A stretch of DNA of 12,043 bases, from the NCBI GenBank assembly GCA_024654345.1, contig JANLIN010000123.1:1-12043 (forward strand). The letters are read 5' to 3'. This stretch comes from Candidatus Komeilibacteria bacterium (GTDB taxonomy: Bacteria > Patescibacteriota > Patescibacteriia > UBA1558). Each line of letters opens with the position of its first letter. The first letter of the stretch is position 1. A model generated the notes under the pieces. It was not told where the DNA came from. It saw only the letters and a list, made by a program, of their open reading frames with translations, and made no database searches. Below are positions 5,600 through 12,043 of this stretch, one piece after another. The translations under genes were made by a program, and so were the position numbers.

Positions 5600-5628
5600 T
5601 TGTTATTAGCTACTAAATAAGTTTATAA
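5600..5628 (+). promoter_or_regulatory. Candidate dnaN promoter with a very short leader
   Basis: TTGTTA (5600-5605), a 17-bp spacer and TTATAA (5623-5628; TATAAA one base on) lie just before the dnaN ATG at 5644. The predicted start is near 5635, leaving a leader of about 9 nt and no room for a Shine-Dalgarno. The AAATAATAGTAATG that follows also resembles a DnaA-trio-like TA-repeat, which is a weak observation. Confidence 0.4.
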
Positions 5629-5643
5629 ATATAAATAATAGTA

Positions 5644-6744
5644 ATGAAAATAGTTTGCACGCAAGAGAATATTAATTACGGTTTAAACACTGTGGCACAC
5701 CTAGCGTCTCGTAACGCCAATCTCCCTATTTTAAACAACGTGCTGATAGTGGCGGAAAACGGGACGATAAGTTTATCAACCACCAATCTAGAAATAGGGA
5801 TTAAGACGCAGATCAGGGGAAAAATAGAGATTGAAGGAAGATATACCGTGCCGGCACGACTCCTTTCGGAATTCATAGCCCTCTTACCCAAAGAGAATAT
5901 AACCCTAGAGCTAACAGAAGATGGTTTAAGTGTCGCCGGCAAAAACTCAGATACTTTGATAAAGGGTGCTAGTGCAGAGGATTATCCGTTAATCCCCGAA
6001 GTTGGCGGTGATGCGACGATTAGTCTAGCGGCCAAAGAACTAGCCGCGGTACTGAGTCAAACAAACTTTGCCGTAAGCGTAGACGAAAGTCGACCAGAAA
6101 TTAGTGGTGTTTATTTTTCGTTGAGTAAGGGCGAACTGCGAGCTGCCGCGACAGATAGTTATCGACTGGCAGAGCGAGTGGTTAAAATTGACTATGAAAA
6201 AAACTCCAAACTTATAGTACCTCTAAAAACACTGCAAGAGCTAAGTCGTGTATTAGCTACCGAAAGGAGCGAACAAGCACAGTTATATATTAATGATAAT
6301 CAAATAATGTTCCAGTACGATGTAGTTAAGCTTATTTCACGATTGATAGAAGGCTCATATCCCGATTATGAACAGATTATCCCCACGCAATACAAAACCG
6401 AGATAGTGTTAAAAAAAGACGATTTTACCAACGCCATAAAAGCCGCCGCACTCTTTTGTAAACCGGGTATAAACGACGTAAAATTGACATTTTTAACGGA
6501 AAAAAAGGAACTAGTTATTACCTCCACAAACACCGGACTAGGCGAGAATATAACTACTGTAAACGCCGAGATAAAAGGCGAAGATGTGGAAATCGTCTTC
6601 AACTACCGCTATTTACTAGATGGATTAAACAGTATACAATCAGACCGCGTATCGGTGCGCCTAAGTGGCGCCGGATCTCCAGGAATGTTTTTGCCGGAAG
6701 GTAAAGAAGGACACACCTATATTGTAATGCCGATACGTCAATAA
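5644..6744 (+). CDS. dnaN: DNA polymerase III beta subunit (sliding clamp)
   Basis: The 366-residue protein is the ring-shaped clamp that tethers DNA polymerase III and many repair proteins to DNA; it works as a dimer. Three similar domains fit at about 1-118, 119-240 and 241-366. Recognisable segments include LPILNNVLI near residue 28, the domain 1 end KGASAEDYPLIPE, RPEISGVYF and AATDSYRLAE in domain 2, and the C-terminal YIVMPIRQ that lines the peptide-binding cleft. Length is the family norm. It lies 268 bp downstream of dnaA with its own likely promoter, and it converges on the Nudix gene across a bidirectional terminator. Confidence 0.98.
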   Translation: MKIVCTQENINYGLNTVAHLASRNANLPILNNVLIVAENGTISLSTTNLEIGIKTQIRGKIEIEGRYTVPARLLSEFIALLPKENITLELTEDGLSVAGKNSDTLIKGASAEDYPLIPEVGGDATISLAAKELAAVLSQTNFAVSVDESRPEISGVYFSLSKGELRAAATDSYRLAERVVKIDYEKNSKLIVPLKTLQELSRVLATERSEQAQLYINDNQIMFQYDVVKLISRLIEGSYPDYEQIIPTQYKTEIVLKKDDFTNAIKAAALFCKPGINDVKLTFLTEKKELVITSTNTGLGENITTVNAEIKGEDVEIVFNYRYLLDGLNSIQSDRVSVRLSGAGSPGMFLPEGKEGHTYIVMPIRQ

Positions 6745-6755
6745 AATTATACTTA

Positions 6756-6824
6756 TTAGACGGTCGCGGGCAGAGGATTTATCTTTTGCTTGTGGCCGCC
6801 GGTAAGAACCAGCACCTCAGGCAT
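6756..6824 (-). CDS. Possible 22-aa micro-ORF in a GC-rich structured segment
   Basis: ATG at 6824 to TAA at 6756 encodes a 22-residue peptide starting MPEVLVLTGGHKQK. The same frame is open back to just past the Nudix stop. There is no ribosome binding site and a strong terminator lies upstream. On the plus strand the same DNA folds into an imperfect hairpin (6788-6822: GCTTGTGG with CCTCAGGC, inner GCCGGT with ACCAGC). A structured RNA or chance is as likely as a gene. I do not recognise either. Confidence 0.15.
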   Translation of the reverse strand: MPEVLVLTGGHKQKINPLPATV

Positions 6825-6831
6825 GGGGGCT

Positions 6832-6870
6832 AACGAAAAACCGACCCTTTTCAGGAGCCGGTTTTTCGTT
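6832..6870. terminator. Bidirectional terminator between dnaN and the Nudix gene
   Basis: A 12-bp stem AACGAAAAACCG (6832-6843) / CGGTTTTTCGTT (6859-6870) ends in T-rich (TTTTT) arms on each strand. It sits between the converging dnaN (stop 6744) and Nudix (stop 6876) genes, where it can serve both. Confidence 0.7.
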
Positions 6871-6875
6871 TATAA

Positions 6876-7382
6876 TTACTGATTTAATCGCCGCAGCTGT
6901 TTAACTTTTTTTAAAAATACAATATCTCTTTGTTGAATAAAAGAACCCTCATAACTCGTTGGCTTGTCGTTTTCAACTCTGAAAATTGCCTCGTCCAACG
7001 ACAGCCAAACTAGTTTAAAGTCTTGACCCGCTTCCTCTTCCGTAAAGGAGGGCACTCCTTTTGATAGAGCCCTACCAATAAAACAATAGGAGATTTGTTT
7101 CAAATTCCATTTTGAACGGTATTCAATAATTTTCCCAACTTCACCAAGGACTTCTATTTCACTTCCCACTTCTTCCAAAACCTCTCTAAGCAAAGCCATT
7201 GTCACATCCTCGCCATCTTCAATCCCACCGCCGGGCAACTTGTGATAATTGAGTTTGGAAACAAAGAGAAGAGGAATTAAATCTTTTTCGTCAAAAAGAA
7301 CGACTCTTGCGGCCTTTCTAATTTCCAAAGTCGATTCGTCTTGGGGATATTCTTTATCTTTTATTTCGCGAAGTAGCTTCAT
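6876..7382 (-). CDS. Nudix hydrolase
   Basis: This 168-residue protein belongs to the Nudix family, which cleaves nucleoside diphosphates linked to another moiety (damaged nucleotides, sugar nucleotides, NAD or cofactors). The Nudix box GX5EX7REUXEEXGU is intact at residues 52-74 (G52, E58, R66, E67, E70, E71, G73), so divalent-metal catalysis should work; only the last hydrophobic position is S74. It is preceded by the usual beta-strand KLPGGG (48-53). The rest of the sequence does not fix the substrate. It starts at ATG 7382 with no Shine-Dalgarno. It lies 138 bp downstream of the penicillin-binding protein gene, behind a T-rich terminator, so it is probably a separate unit. Confidence 0.85.
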   Translation of the reverse strand: MKLLREIKDKEYPQDESTLEIRKAARVVLFDEKDLIPLLFVSKLNYHKLPGGGIEDGEDVTMALLREVLEEVGSEIEVLGEVGKIIEYRSKWNLKQISYCFIGRALSKGVPSFTEEEAGQDFKLVWLSLDEAIFRVENDKPTSYEGSFIQQRDIVFLKKVKQLRRLNQ

Positions 7383-7452
7383 AGTTTGCTTGTTAAGTGG
7401 TCTAACAATAAGGCCACTAAGATATAAAACATAATCGCTACTTCAGTTTTCC

Positions 7453-7477
7453 AAAAAAAATATTATTTATAATATTT
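7453..7477 (-). terminator. AT-rich terminator of the penicillin-binding protein gene
   Basis: On the minus strand AAATATT/AATATTT arms (7477-7458) run into a T-run of about eight (7460-7453). It follows the stop at 7521 by some 45 bp. The stem is weak because it is all A/T. Confidence 0.4.
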
Positions 7478-7520
7478 ATTATATCCGGCGGAAGCATTCA
7501 AAATATTTCAGCAAAAGACT

Positions 7521-10442
7521 TCAGTCGACTCTCTCTGCCTCGTCTTTTTTTACCCCCTCTATACTAACGGTAACCGCCGGACCCTGAAAGGACTCCCGAG
7601 ATTTATCTGTGAACAAGGGATATACTTTATATACTCCTGGTGGTGGCATCACCAACCAAGTGACTGAAATAAGGCTGCGTGGTTTGTCTTCATATCCTAT
7701 CCACTGTGAGCGATTGGAGTCTATTTCTCGATAGTAGAAATCCACTTTTTCCACTACCTCTGGACGATCCACGCTAATTTGGAGATTAAAAGGAAAGTCC
7801 CAAGAATCCAGCGTTACGCCGGAGGAAGGATTTATCCAGCTGGACCGAATGTATTCCTCTCTGTCTATAGAAAAAATTAGTTGCGCTTGATTATTGTTAA
7901 AAATATCATCGAAAGCTTTGACCACCAAAGTATGGTCGCCATTACTCAATGAAAGTGGGATGCTATACTGTAGACCAAAAGGAGATGTTCGGGATTCTCC
8001 TATCTGGATACCATCAATGAAATATTGGACCACTTGAATCCCGCGAGGGGCGAAGGCCGATACGGAAATATTCAGTTTATTATCGTTCACTATTTGCCCC
8101 GATACCGGCGAGACGATGGATATAGTTGGCTTGTCTTCCGGACGATGTATATCATCATACTCGGTAGGCATCGGCTCGCTCGTGCCACCACCACCCCAGG
8201 CTATCACCGGCGCTTCCCAAGCGGAGTACTGAGGATCTTGTTGGGGGTTTTTGGGATAGGAGCCGGTGGGGTCAGATGGGTCAACATAGTGCAATATATT
8301 GTGAATCGACTTAAAGTTCTTAACGACGGTAGTTTCTTCAGGAGTGTATTCGGTGGCTAGCTTGCCGCTGATGCTATCTATTTTTACCTCATCGCCACTG
8401 GCCATATAACCGCCAATCATCGGTTTTTTAGGATTCTCATATTGTGGTCTAGTGAAAGTTTTAACCTCTTTACCTTGGAGATATTTTTTCATGAATGACT
8501 GCCATATTGGTGCCGCCACGATACTGCCGTCGGCACCACGTCGCATTTCACTGTTATCATTATTTCCTACCCAAACACCGGCCGCTATTTGATAAGGGGT
8601 GAAGCCCATTGTCCAGGCATCGTGATAGTCGTTGGTGGTGCCGGTTTTGGCCGCTACCGGACGATCGGGTAAAGTAAGATAATTACTAGCACCGAATATA
8701 TAGGCACGCGCGCCATTGTCTTGTAAAATGTCGTTCGTCATGCGGGCATGTACCGTCTCCACCGCTCTTTTTTCATTTTTACCCTCTTCGTATTCCTCCA
8801 AAATAACGCCACTACTATCCTCAATTTTTAATATAAATTCATAGGGTTTATAAACACCTTCTCGTGCCAACGTGGCGAAACCATTTGTATGCTCAAGTAA
8901 TTTAACCTCTCCACCGCCTAGTACAAGGGCCAAGCCAAAACGGGAGCGATCTTCAAAAGTCGTATAGCCAAAATCTTCCGCTAAATTCAGAACGCTGTCT
9001 ACACCAGCGAGATATAACATTTTTACCGCCGGGATGTTTAAAGAGCCGGCCAGTGCCTTGCGGATGGATATCGGCCCACGTTGCCCCAGGTCATAATTAT
9101 GAGGTTCATAATCTTTCGGTTGGGCCTTAAATTTTGTGACCAAGTCAAAAAGTATACTATCAGGGGTAAATCCCTTAGTAAAACCGGTCAGATACACAAA
9201 CGGTTTAAAAGAACTACCAGGTTGGCGGGGCATTAAGGCGACATTTACTTGACCATCAATTTCATCATTGAAATAATCTTTGGATCCTACCATGCTTATA
9301 ATCTGTCCGGTGGGGACGTCAATGGCCACTAGGGCGGCGTTTGAAGCTCGGTACTGATCTTGGTTTGTCTGAGCGCGTTCGGCAATAGCTTCTTCGGCGG
9401 CTCTTTGTGCTTCAATGTCCAAAGTTGTGATAACCCTCAACCCGCCTTGCTCGACAACTTGTTCACCAAATTTGCTAGCTAACATCTCTTTCACAAAAAA
9501 AACAAAATGAGGCGCGGTGATATTTGTGATTCGTGTCGTGAATTCAAGATCATAATTTTTAGCCGCTTCTGCCTCCGCCGCCGTAATATATCCCTCCGCC
9601 GCCATGGAATCCAATATATAATGTTGGCGGCCAATCAAGACGTCTATATTTGATCCGTAAGGTGAGTAATATGATGGTGCCTGGGGTAGAGCCGCGAGGA
9701 TAGTAGCTTCGGATAGATTAATATCTCGTGCCGATTTGCCGAAGTAATAGTTAGACGCCGCTTCAATACCGTAGGCATTGGACCCGTATGGTATTTCATT
9801 GAAATACATTTTCAAAATCTCATCTTTGGAAAACTTACTTTCTATCTGGTACGCTAATACGACCTCTTTTATCTTACGAGATATTTTTTTCTCACGCGTT
9901 AAAATTGCATTTTTTACTAACTGTTGAGTCAAGGTGGATCCTCCTTGAGATTTTTCTCCCCGTATAAAATCCACGTAGAGCGACCGCAGTATTCCCTTGA
10001 AGGAAATACCACCATGCTTATAAAAAGAGCGATCCTCCGTAACAATTGTGGCCTGCACGGCAAATTCCGGTATGTCAGACAACTCAATCAAAGTACGCTT
10101 TTGGTCGCCGGATATTTCGTATAACAGGTGTTCGCCAGTGCGATCATAAATTTTGGTGCTTTGAGCGATATTTCGATCAATAATTTTATTTGGATTTGGT
10201 AAGCCCTGAGAAAAGTAAGCAAAAGTCGCCAAACCAAAAAAGAAAACTCCAATAACAATATAAGTGCCATATTTCAAACCACCCTTTAACCATCGCTTCT
10301 TTCTTTCTGGCGTTATAAAAGAAAACAACCCCTTGCTTGGGCGACGGAAGTGACCAGTATTATTTCCACGCGGCCTTGCCGGTCTATCCGGCTCTGCCTT
10401 CCAGTTTTGTGGAGACTTCATTTTTAGCTGTGGTATGGGCAT
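7521..10442 (-). CDS. Class A penicillin-binding protein (transglycosylase/transpeptidase) with C-terminal Ig-like region
   Basis: This 973-residue bifunctional peptidoglycan synthase polymerises glycan strands and cross-links them outside the membrane. A basic cytoplasmic tail (1-55) is followed by one membrane anchor (about 58-78). The GT51 domain has TEDRSFYKHGG (135-145, catalytic E136), GGSTLTQQLVKN (168-179) and RKIKEV. The transpeptidase has SxxK at S410-K413, SLN at 467-469 and KTG at 599-601, all intact. A proline/glycine-rich linker (about 722-770) leads to two likely beta-sandwich modules (about 771-860 and 866-963), longer than a basic PBP1A. It ends with TGA. No Shine-Dalgarno or strong promoter is visible upstream. 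Confidence 0.95.
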   Translation of the reverse strand: MPIPQLKMKSPQNWKAEPDRPARPRGNNTGHFRRPSKGLFSFITPERKKRWLKGGLKYGTYIVIGVFFFGLATFAYFSQGLPNPNKIIDRNIAQSTKIYDRTGEHLLYEISGDQKRTLIELSDIPEFAVQATIVTEDRSFYKHGGISFKGILRSLYVDFIRGEKSQGGSTLTQQLVKNAILTREKKISRKIKEVVLAYQIESKFSKDEILKMYFNEIPYGSNAYGIEAASNYYFGKSARDINLSEATILAALPQAPSYYSPYGSNIDVLIGRQHYILDSMAAEGYITAAEAEAAKNYDLEFTTRITNITAPHFVFFVKEMLASKFGEQVVEQGGLRVITTLDIEAQRAAEEAIAERAQTNQDQYRASNAALVAIDVPTGQIISMVGSKDYFNDEIDGQVNVALMPRQPGSSFKPFVYLTGFTKGFTPDSILFDLVTKFKAQPKDYEPHNYDLGQRGPISIRKALAGSLNIPAVKMLYLAGVDSVLNLAEDFGYTTFEDRSRFGLALVLGGGEVKLLEHTNGFATLAREGVYKPYEFILKIEDSSGVILEEYEEGKNEKRAVETVHARMTNDILQDNGARAYIFGASNYLTLPDRPVAAKTGTTNDYHDAWTMGFTPYQIAAGVWVGNNDNSEMRRGADGSIVAAPIWQSFMKKYLQGKEVKTFTRPQYENPKKPMIGGYMASGDEVKIDSISGKLATEYTPEETTVVKNFKSIHNILHYVDPSDPTGSYPKNPQQDPQYSAWEAPVIAWGGGGTSEPMPTEYDDIHRPEDKPTISIVSPVSGQIVNDNKLNISVSAFAPRGIQVVQYFIDGIQIGESRTSPFGLQYSIPLSLSNGDHTLVVKAFDDIFNNNQAQLIFSIDREEYIRSSWINPSSGVTLDSWDFPFNLQISVDRPEVVEKVDFYYREIDSNRSQWIGYEDKPRSLISVTWLVMPPPGVYKVYPLFTDKSRESFQGPAVTVSIEGVKKDEAERVD

Positions 10443-10559
10443 TGTTTATATAATATAGTAGATTTATTAAAATAGACGGAAAGTCAGACGATGACTTACA
10501 CCTGACACGCGGAGTAGATTAAGCTAAAGCAAGTCGTCGACTGTACTTATTTTACCATA

Positions 10560-10603
10560 AAAACAGTGCCCGAGGCACTAATTAGTGCCTCGGGCACTGT
10601 TTT
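10560..10603. repeat. 44-bp perfect palindrome
   Basis: Arms of 22 bp with no loop, beginning AAAACAGTGCCCGAGGCACT on both strands. The 36-base core (10564-10599) is related to the hairpin at 12008-12043 (25 of 36 bases, same length). T-runs of four to five on each side would allow termination in either direction. Confidence 0.9.
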
Positions 10604-10610
10604 AGGAGAG

Positions 10611-10638
10611 CAACCACCCCTTAACAAAAGGGGGTTGG
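10611..10638. repeat. Hairpin between the two palindromes
   Basis: CCCCTT (10617-10622) pairs with AAGGGG (10628-10633), with a five-base AACAA loop. Flanking CAA/TTG could add pairs with a bulge. No T-run is present. Confidence 0.5.
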
Positions 10639-10644
10639 CGGCAA

Positions 10645-10694
10645 AAAGTGTAGGTGTCCGGGCATCTATATAGATGCCCGGACACCTACACTTT
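10645..10694. repeat. 50-bp perfect palindrome with terminator-like tail
   Basis: Two 25-bp arms, starting AAAGTGTAGGTGTCCGGGCA, meet without a loop. On the plus strand TTTCTTTTT follows, on the minus strand TTTTT, so it could terminate transcription both ways. Such a long perfect palindrome can also extrude as a cruciform. Confidence 0.9.
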
Positions 10695-10700
10695 CTTTTT

Positions 10701-10733
10701 CCCCTACTCCGAAACGTCGGAGCAGACCAGGGG
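10701..10733. repeat. Nested hairpin just before the promoter
   Basis: CTCCGA (10707-10712) / TCGGAG (10717-10722) sits inside CCCCT (10701-10705) / AGGGG (10729-10733). The outer arm touches the -35 hexamer at 10734, so folding or a bound protein could affect promoter use. Confidence 0.5.
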
Positions 10734-10762
10734 TTGACTTTTTAGGAAGAGTTTAGTATAGT
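10734..10762 (+). promoter_or_regulatory. Promoter of the 80-aa gene
   Basis: TTGACT (10734-10739), a 17-bp spacer and TATAGT (10757-10762) are near consensus. The start is expected near 10769, giving a leader of about 26 nt that contains the ribosome binding site AAAGGA (10784-10789). Confidence 0.8.
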
Positions 10763-10794
10763 CTTACTAAATTGAACATAAACAAAGGAAAAAC

Positions 10795-11037
10795 ATGACA
10801 ACAACAAGTCTAGCGGAAACCATTAGTAATAACATAGGGGTGGGTTTCTCCTTTATTCTCTTGCCTAGTGGCGACGCTCACGTGCTTGATAAATACAAAA
10901 ACCGTGTTTATCAGCAGAAACTTTCACCAAAATCATTTGAGATAATAGTGAAAGAAATTGTCGATAAAAGACAATTTTTGGCCGTGCGTGTCCAGGTGGA
11001 CATCCCTGCCTATATATTTTGCCAAAGAGAATTTTAA
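10795..11037 (+). CDS. Small protein of unknown function, 80 aa
   Basis: ATG at 10795 to TAA at 11037, expressed from a strong promoter with AAAGGA five bases before the ATG and a strong terminator directly after, so it is very probably a real single-gene unit. The protein looks soluble and mixed alpha/beta: a polar start (MTTTSLAET), a hydrophobic strand VGFSFILLP (16-24), a charged helix around SPKSFEIIVKEIVDKR (44-59), and a strand FLAVRVQVDIPAYIF (61-75). No signal peptide or membrane span is seen. I do not recognise the family. The ready expression signals contrast with the core genes of this window. Confidence 0.75.
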   Translation: MTTTSLAETISNNIGVGFSFILLPSGDAHVLDKYKNRVYQQKLSPKSFEIIVKEIVDKRQFLAVRVQVDIPAYIFCQREF

Positions 11038-11045
11038 AAAAATAT

Positions 11046-11076
11046 AAAGAGCTGATTTAAAACCAGCTCTTTTTTT
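11046..11076 (+). terminator. Terminator of the 80-aa gene
   Basis: A 9-bp perfect stem AAAGAGCTG (11046-11054) / CAGCTCTTT (11064-11072) with a nine-base loop runs into TTTT, seven T in all. It begins nine bases past the stop codon. Confidence 0.9.
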
Positions 11077-11082
11077 ATTGGC

Positions 11083-11151
11083 AAAGTACCCGACCCAACC
11101 GCTCGCGTTGTGTCGGCCTCTGGCTGGAGCGGCTGGGTCGGGTACTTTTTT
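11083..11151 (+). terminator. Large nested hairpin, second terminator and member of both hairpin families
   Basis: The outer arms AAAGTACCCGACCCA (11083-11097) / TGGGTCGGGTACTTT (11134-11148) pair perfectly over 15 bp. After one mismatch, CCGCTC (11099-11104) pairs with GAGCGG (11127-11132). Six T follow (11146-11151). Bases 11094-11138 match the hairpin at 2041-2085 (35 of 45). The outer AAGTACCCGA arms match those of the hairpin at 12008. A spare copy of TCGGGTACTT recurs at 11157-11166. Confidence 0.8.
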
Positions 11152-11175
11152 GCGCCTCGGGTACTTCCAGACACC

Positions 11176-11204
11176 TTGACACAACAAAGAGGAGGGTGTA
11201 AATT
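11176..11204 (+). promoter_or_regulatory. Promoter of the 221-aa gene
   Basis: A perfect TTGACA (11176-11181), a 17-bp spacer and TAAATT (11199-11204) predict a start near 11211. The leader of about 77 nt begins with a hairpin TCCCAAA (11211-11217) / TTTGGGA (11229-11235). Confidence 0.75.
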
Positions 11205-11287
11205 GAAACATCCCAAATAAATAAGTGTTTTGGGAAAAGATCATTACCAATTAATCGGAGGCGAAGGAAAGCCTCGGGAGGATTAAA

Positions 11288-11953
11288 GTGAACATATATA
11301 ACACACTTTTTGCACTAATTATTATCATTAGTATATCTGTCATAGCCGTACATTATTATCGGCTTTATCACCGCGAGAAGCGCAGGACTGAAAATAAAAG
11401 AGCAAGACGCTTTTTCCCAAAAAATGAGCTCTCTAAAATAGCGGCTGAGGCTCTTTTTGAATTTTGGACTAAGTGCGTAGCTGAAAAAAAGATGCAAATT
11501 GTTAAAGACGTGGGCGTTGACATCGATAAGTATTTAAGAAAGCAAACAGGTAGGCCCTTTAAAGAGGATGAAGATGTTCGTAAACAGCTCATCAGTGATT
11601 TGCAAGGGGTCCTTTTTGTTGACAGGGATTCGTTGTACAAATACCAGGAAATCTTTGATTACGTATTAAAAATCTATGCCTTGTCATTGCAGAAAGCTTA
11701 TACCATTTCGGACTCCGCGAAGGCTGACCTTTTCAATCACATAAAGAATGGCCAGAATAATTCATTGCCGAGATACGTATTGGCGAAACTAGTTGAGTAC
11801 AAGGAAAAGGCCATTAAACAAAAAGAAGAGGCCGAACGTAATTTTAGAAACCTTATCGATGCTTTACGTCAGATAGGTTTTGAAGTTTGGGACGAAGAAT
11901 CGTATAGTTTGTATACGCTATTGGAAACCCCAGACGGATGGCTTAAAGAATAG
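11288..11953 (+). CDS. Membrane-anchored protein of unknown function, 221 aa
   Basis: The start is GTG at 11288, chosen because GGGAGG (11276-11281) lies six bases upstream and the frame begins with a proper N-terminal anchor. Residues 5-24 (NTLFALIIIISISVIAVHYY) form one membrane span, followed by a very basic stretch (25-41), so the body should face the cytoplasm. The rest is helical and charged; residues 166-195 (rich in E/K, e.g. YKEKAIKQKEEAERNFRN) suit a coiled coil, and the end is acidic with tryptophans (EVWDEE, GWLKE). I do not recognise a family. It has its own promoter and terminator and is separated from the 80-aa gene by two terminators, so it is an independent unit. Confidence 0.75.
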   Translation: MNIYNTLFALIIIISISVIAVHYYRLYHREKRRTENKRARRFFPKNELSKIAAEALFEFWTKCVAEKKMQIVKDVGVDIDKYLRKQTGRPFKEDEDVRKQLISDLQGVLFVDRDSLYKYQEIFDYVLKIYALSLQKAYTISDSAKADLFNHIKNGQNNSLPRYVLAKLVEYKEKAIKQKEEAERNFRNLIDALRQIGFEVWDEESYSLYTLLETPDGWLKE

Positions 11954-11962
11954 AAATAAAAT

Positions 11963-11991
11963 AAAGACTCTCGCTAAAACGAGAGTCTTTT
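11963..11991 (+). terminator. Terminator of the 221-aa gene
   Basis: An 11-bp perfect stem AAAGACTCTCG (11963-11973) / CGAGAGTCTTT (11980-11990) with a CTAAAA loop ends in four T. It lies nine bases past the stop codon at 11953. Confidence 0.9.
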
Positions 11992-12007
11992 GTTATAAAG
12001 TTTTGAT

Positions 12008-12043
12008 AAGTACCTGAGGCACCTTAAAGTGCCGCGGGTACTT
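12008..12043. repeat. Hairpin element at the window edge
   Basis: AAGTACC (12008-12014) pairs with GGTACTT (12037-12043), and GGCAC (12018-12022) with GTGCC (12029-12033). It is the same length as the core of the palindrome at 10564-10599 and shares 25 of 36 bases with it. The window ends exactly at its last arm, so what follows is unknown. Confidence 0.7.

Larger units (their letters stand above)
10443..10794. other. Divergent intergenic region with hairpin cluster
   Basis: This 352-bp gap lies between two divergent genes. It holds four consecutive hairpins, two of them perfect palindromes of 44 and 50 bp, then the promoter of the plus-strand 80-aa gene. No protein gene is visible. Terminator-like elements in a divergent gap are unexpected; they could insulate the two sides, end an unseen small RNA, or be mobile repeats. 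Only weak AT-rich -10-like sequences precede the minus-strand penicillin-binding protein gene (10448-10460). Confidence 0.6.

Noticed and set aside
5376..5609. 77-codon open frame directly after the dnaA stop, in the same frame
   Set aside because: It would start at a TTG touching the dnaA stop, has no ribosome site, and encodes a basic, low-information sequence without recognisable domains. It most likely reflects chance in the dnaA-dnaN gap rather than a read-through extension.
6788..6822. Possible SRP RNA, because CCGGTAAGAACCAGC loosely recalls the SRP apical loop
   Set aside because: The conserved GGAA tetraloop and the AGCAGCC side of the internal loop are absent.
870..7382. UGA recoding as in some Patescibacteria
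   Set aside because: The core genes show no in-frame TGA, and the penicillin-binding protein gene ends at TGA, so the standard bacterial code fits.
10870..10885. CACGTG near 10880 as another parS
   Set aside because: Only the central hexamer matches; the outer arms do not form the needed inverted repeat, and it lies inside a coding sequence.
10933..11250. 105-codon minus-strand frame across the 80-aa gene, two terminators and the next promoter
   Set aside because: It crosses strong hairpins and promoter elements, is antisense to a well-signalled gene and has no start signals.
10560..12043. Repeated hairpins read as a CRISPR array
   Set aside because: The repeats are irregularly spaced, differ in sequence and length, flank or enclose terminators, and there are no unique spacers of constant size or cas genes.

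Overview
The window looks like part of the chromosome of a small-genome bacterium, most likely a Patescibacteria (CPR)-type lineage. This taxonomic reading is inference. It rests on the compact genes, the lack of Shine-Dalgarno sequences before nearly all core genes, a short YidC without the large periplasmic domain, a bactofilin gene, and many short GC-rich hairpins in an otherwise AT-rich sequence. TGA acts as a normal stop (it ends the penicillin-binding protein gene), so there is no sign of UGA recoding.

Layout. Positions 1-725 hold two minus-strand tRNA genes, tRNA-Ala(CGC) and tRNA-Arg(CCT), a parS-like inverted repeat, and a 48-residue membrane peptide gene. Positions 870-2032 (+) carry a bactofilin and a diacylglycerol-kinase-like protein whose nucleotide-binding motif is degenerate. 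Positions 2108-3619 (-) carry the conserved block rpmH-rnpA-yidD-yidC, tightly packed and partly overlapping. Positions 3620-3980 form the divergent gap between rpmH and dnaA. It holds a good rpmH promoter and three DnaA-box-like 9-mers exactly 11 bp apart, so it is a candidate replication origin. dnaA and dnaN follow on the plus strand, then a minus-strand Nudix hydrolase and a large bifunctional class A penicillin-binding protein. The right end (10443-12043) is different in character: a cluster of strong palindromes and two small unrecognised plus-strand genes, each with a canonical sigma70-type promoter, a clear Shine-Dalgarno sequence and strong terminators.

How it fits together. The core is the classic origin neighbourhood: initiator (DnaA), sliding clamp (DnaN), tRNA processing (RnpA), a ribosomal protein (L34) and membrane-protein insertion (YidD/YidC). 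Bactofilin and the penicillin-binding protein add cell-shape and wall functions. The parS-like site near the origin would fit chromosome segregation by ParB.

The most unusual structure is a set of dispersed, apparently related hairpin elements. One family shares a CCCA(A/G)CC...TCGCG inner module. Another shares AGT(A/G)CC(C/T)GA arms that differ between copies by compensating changes. At 11083-11148 the two are nested in one hairpin. I found no clear new defence or mobile system.
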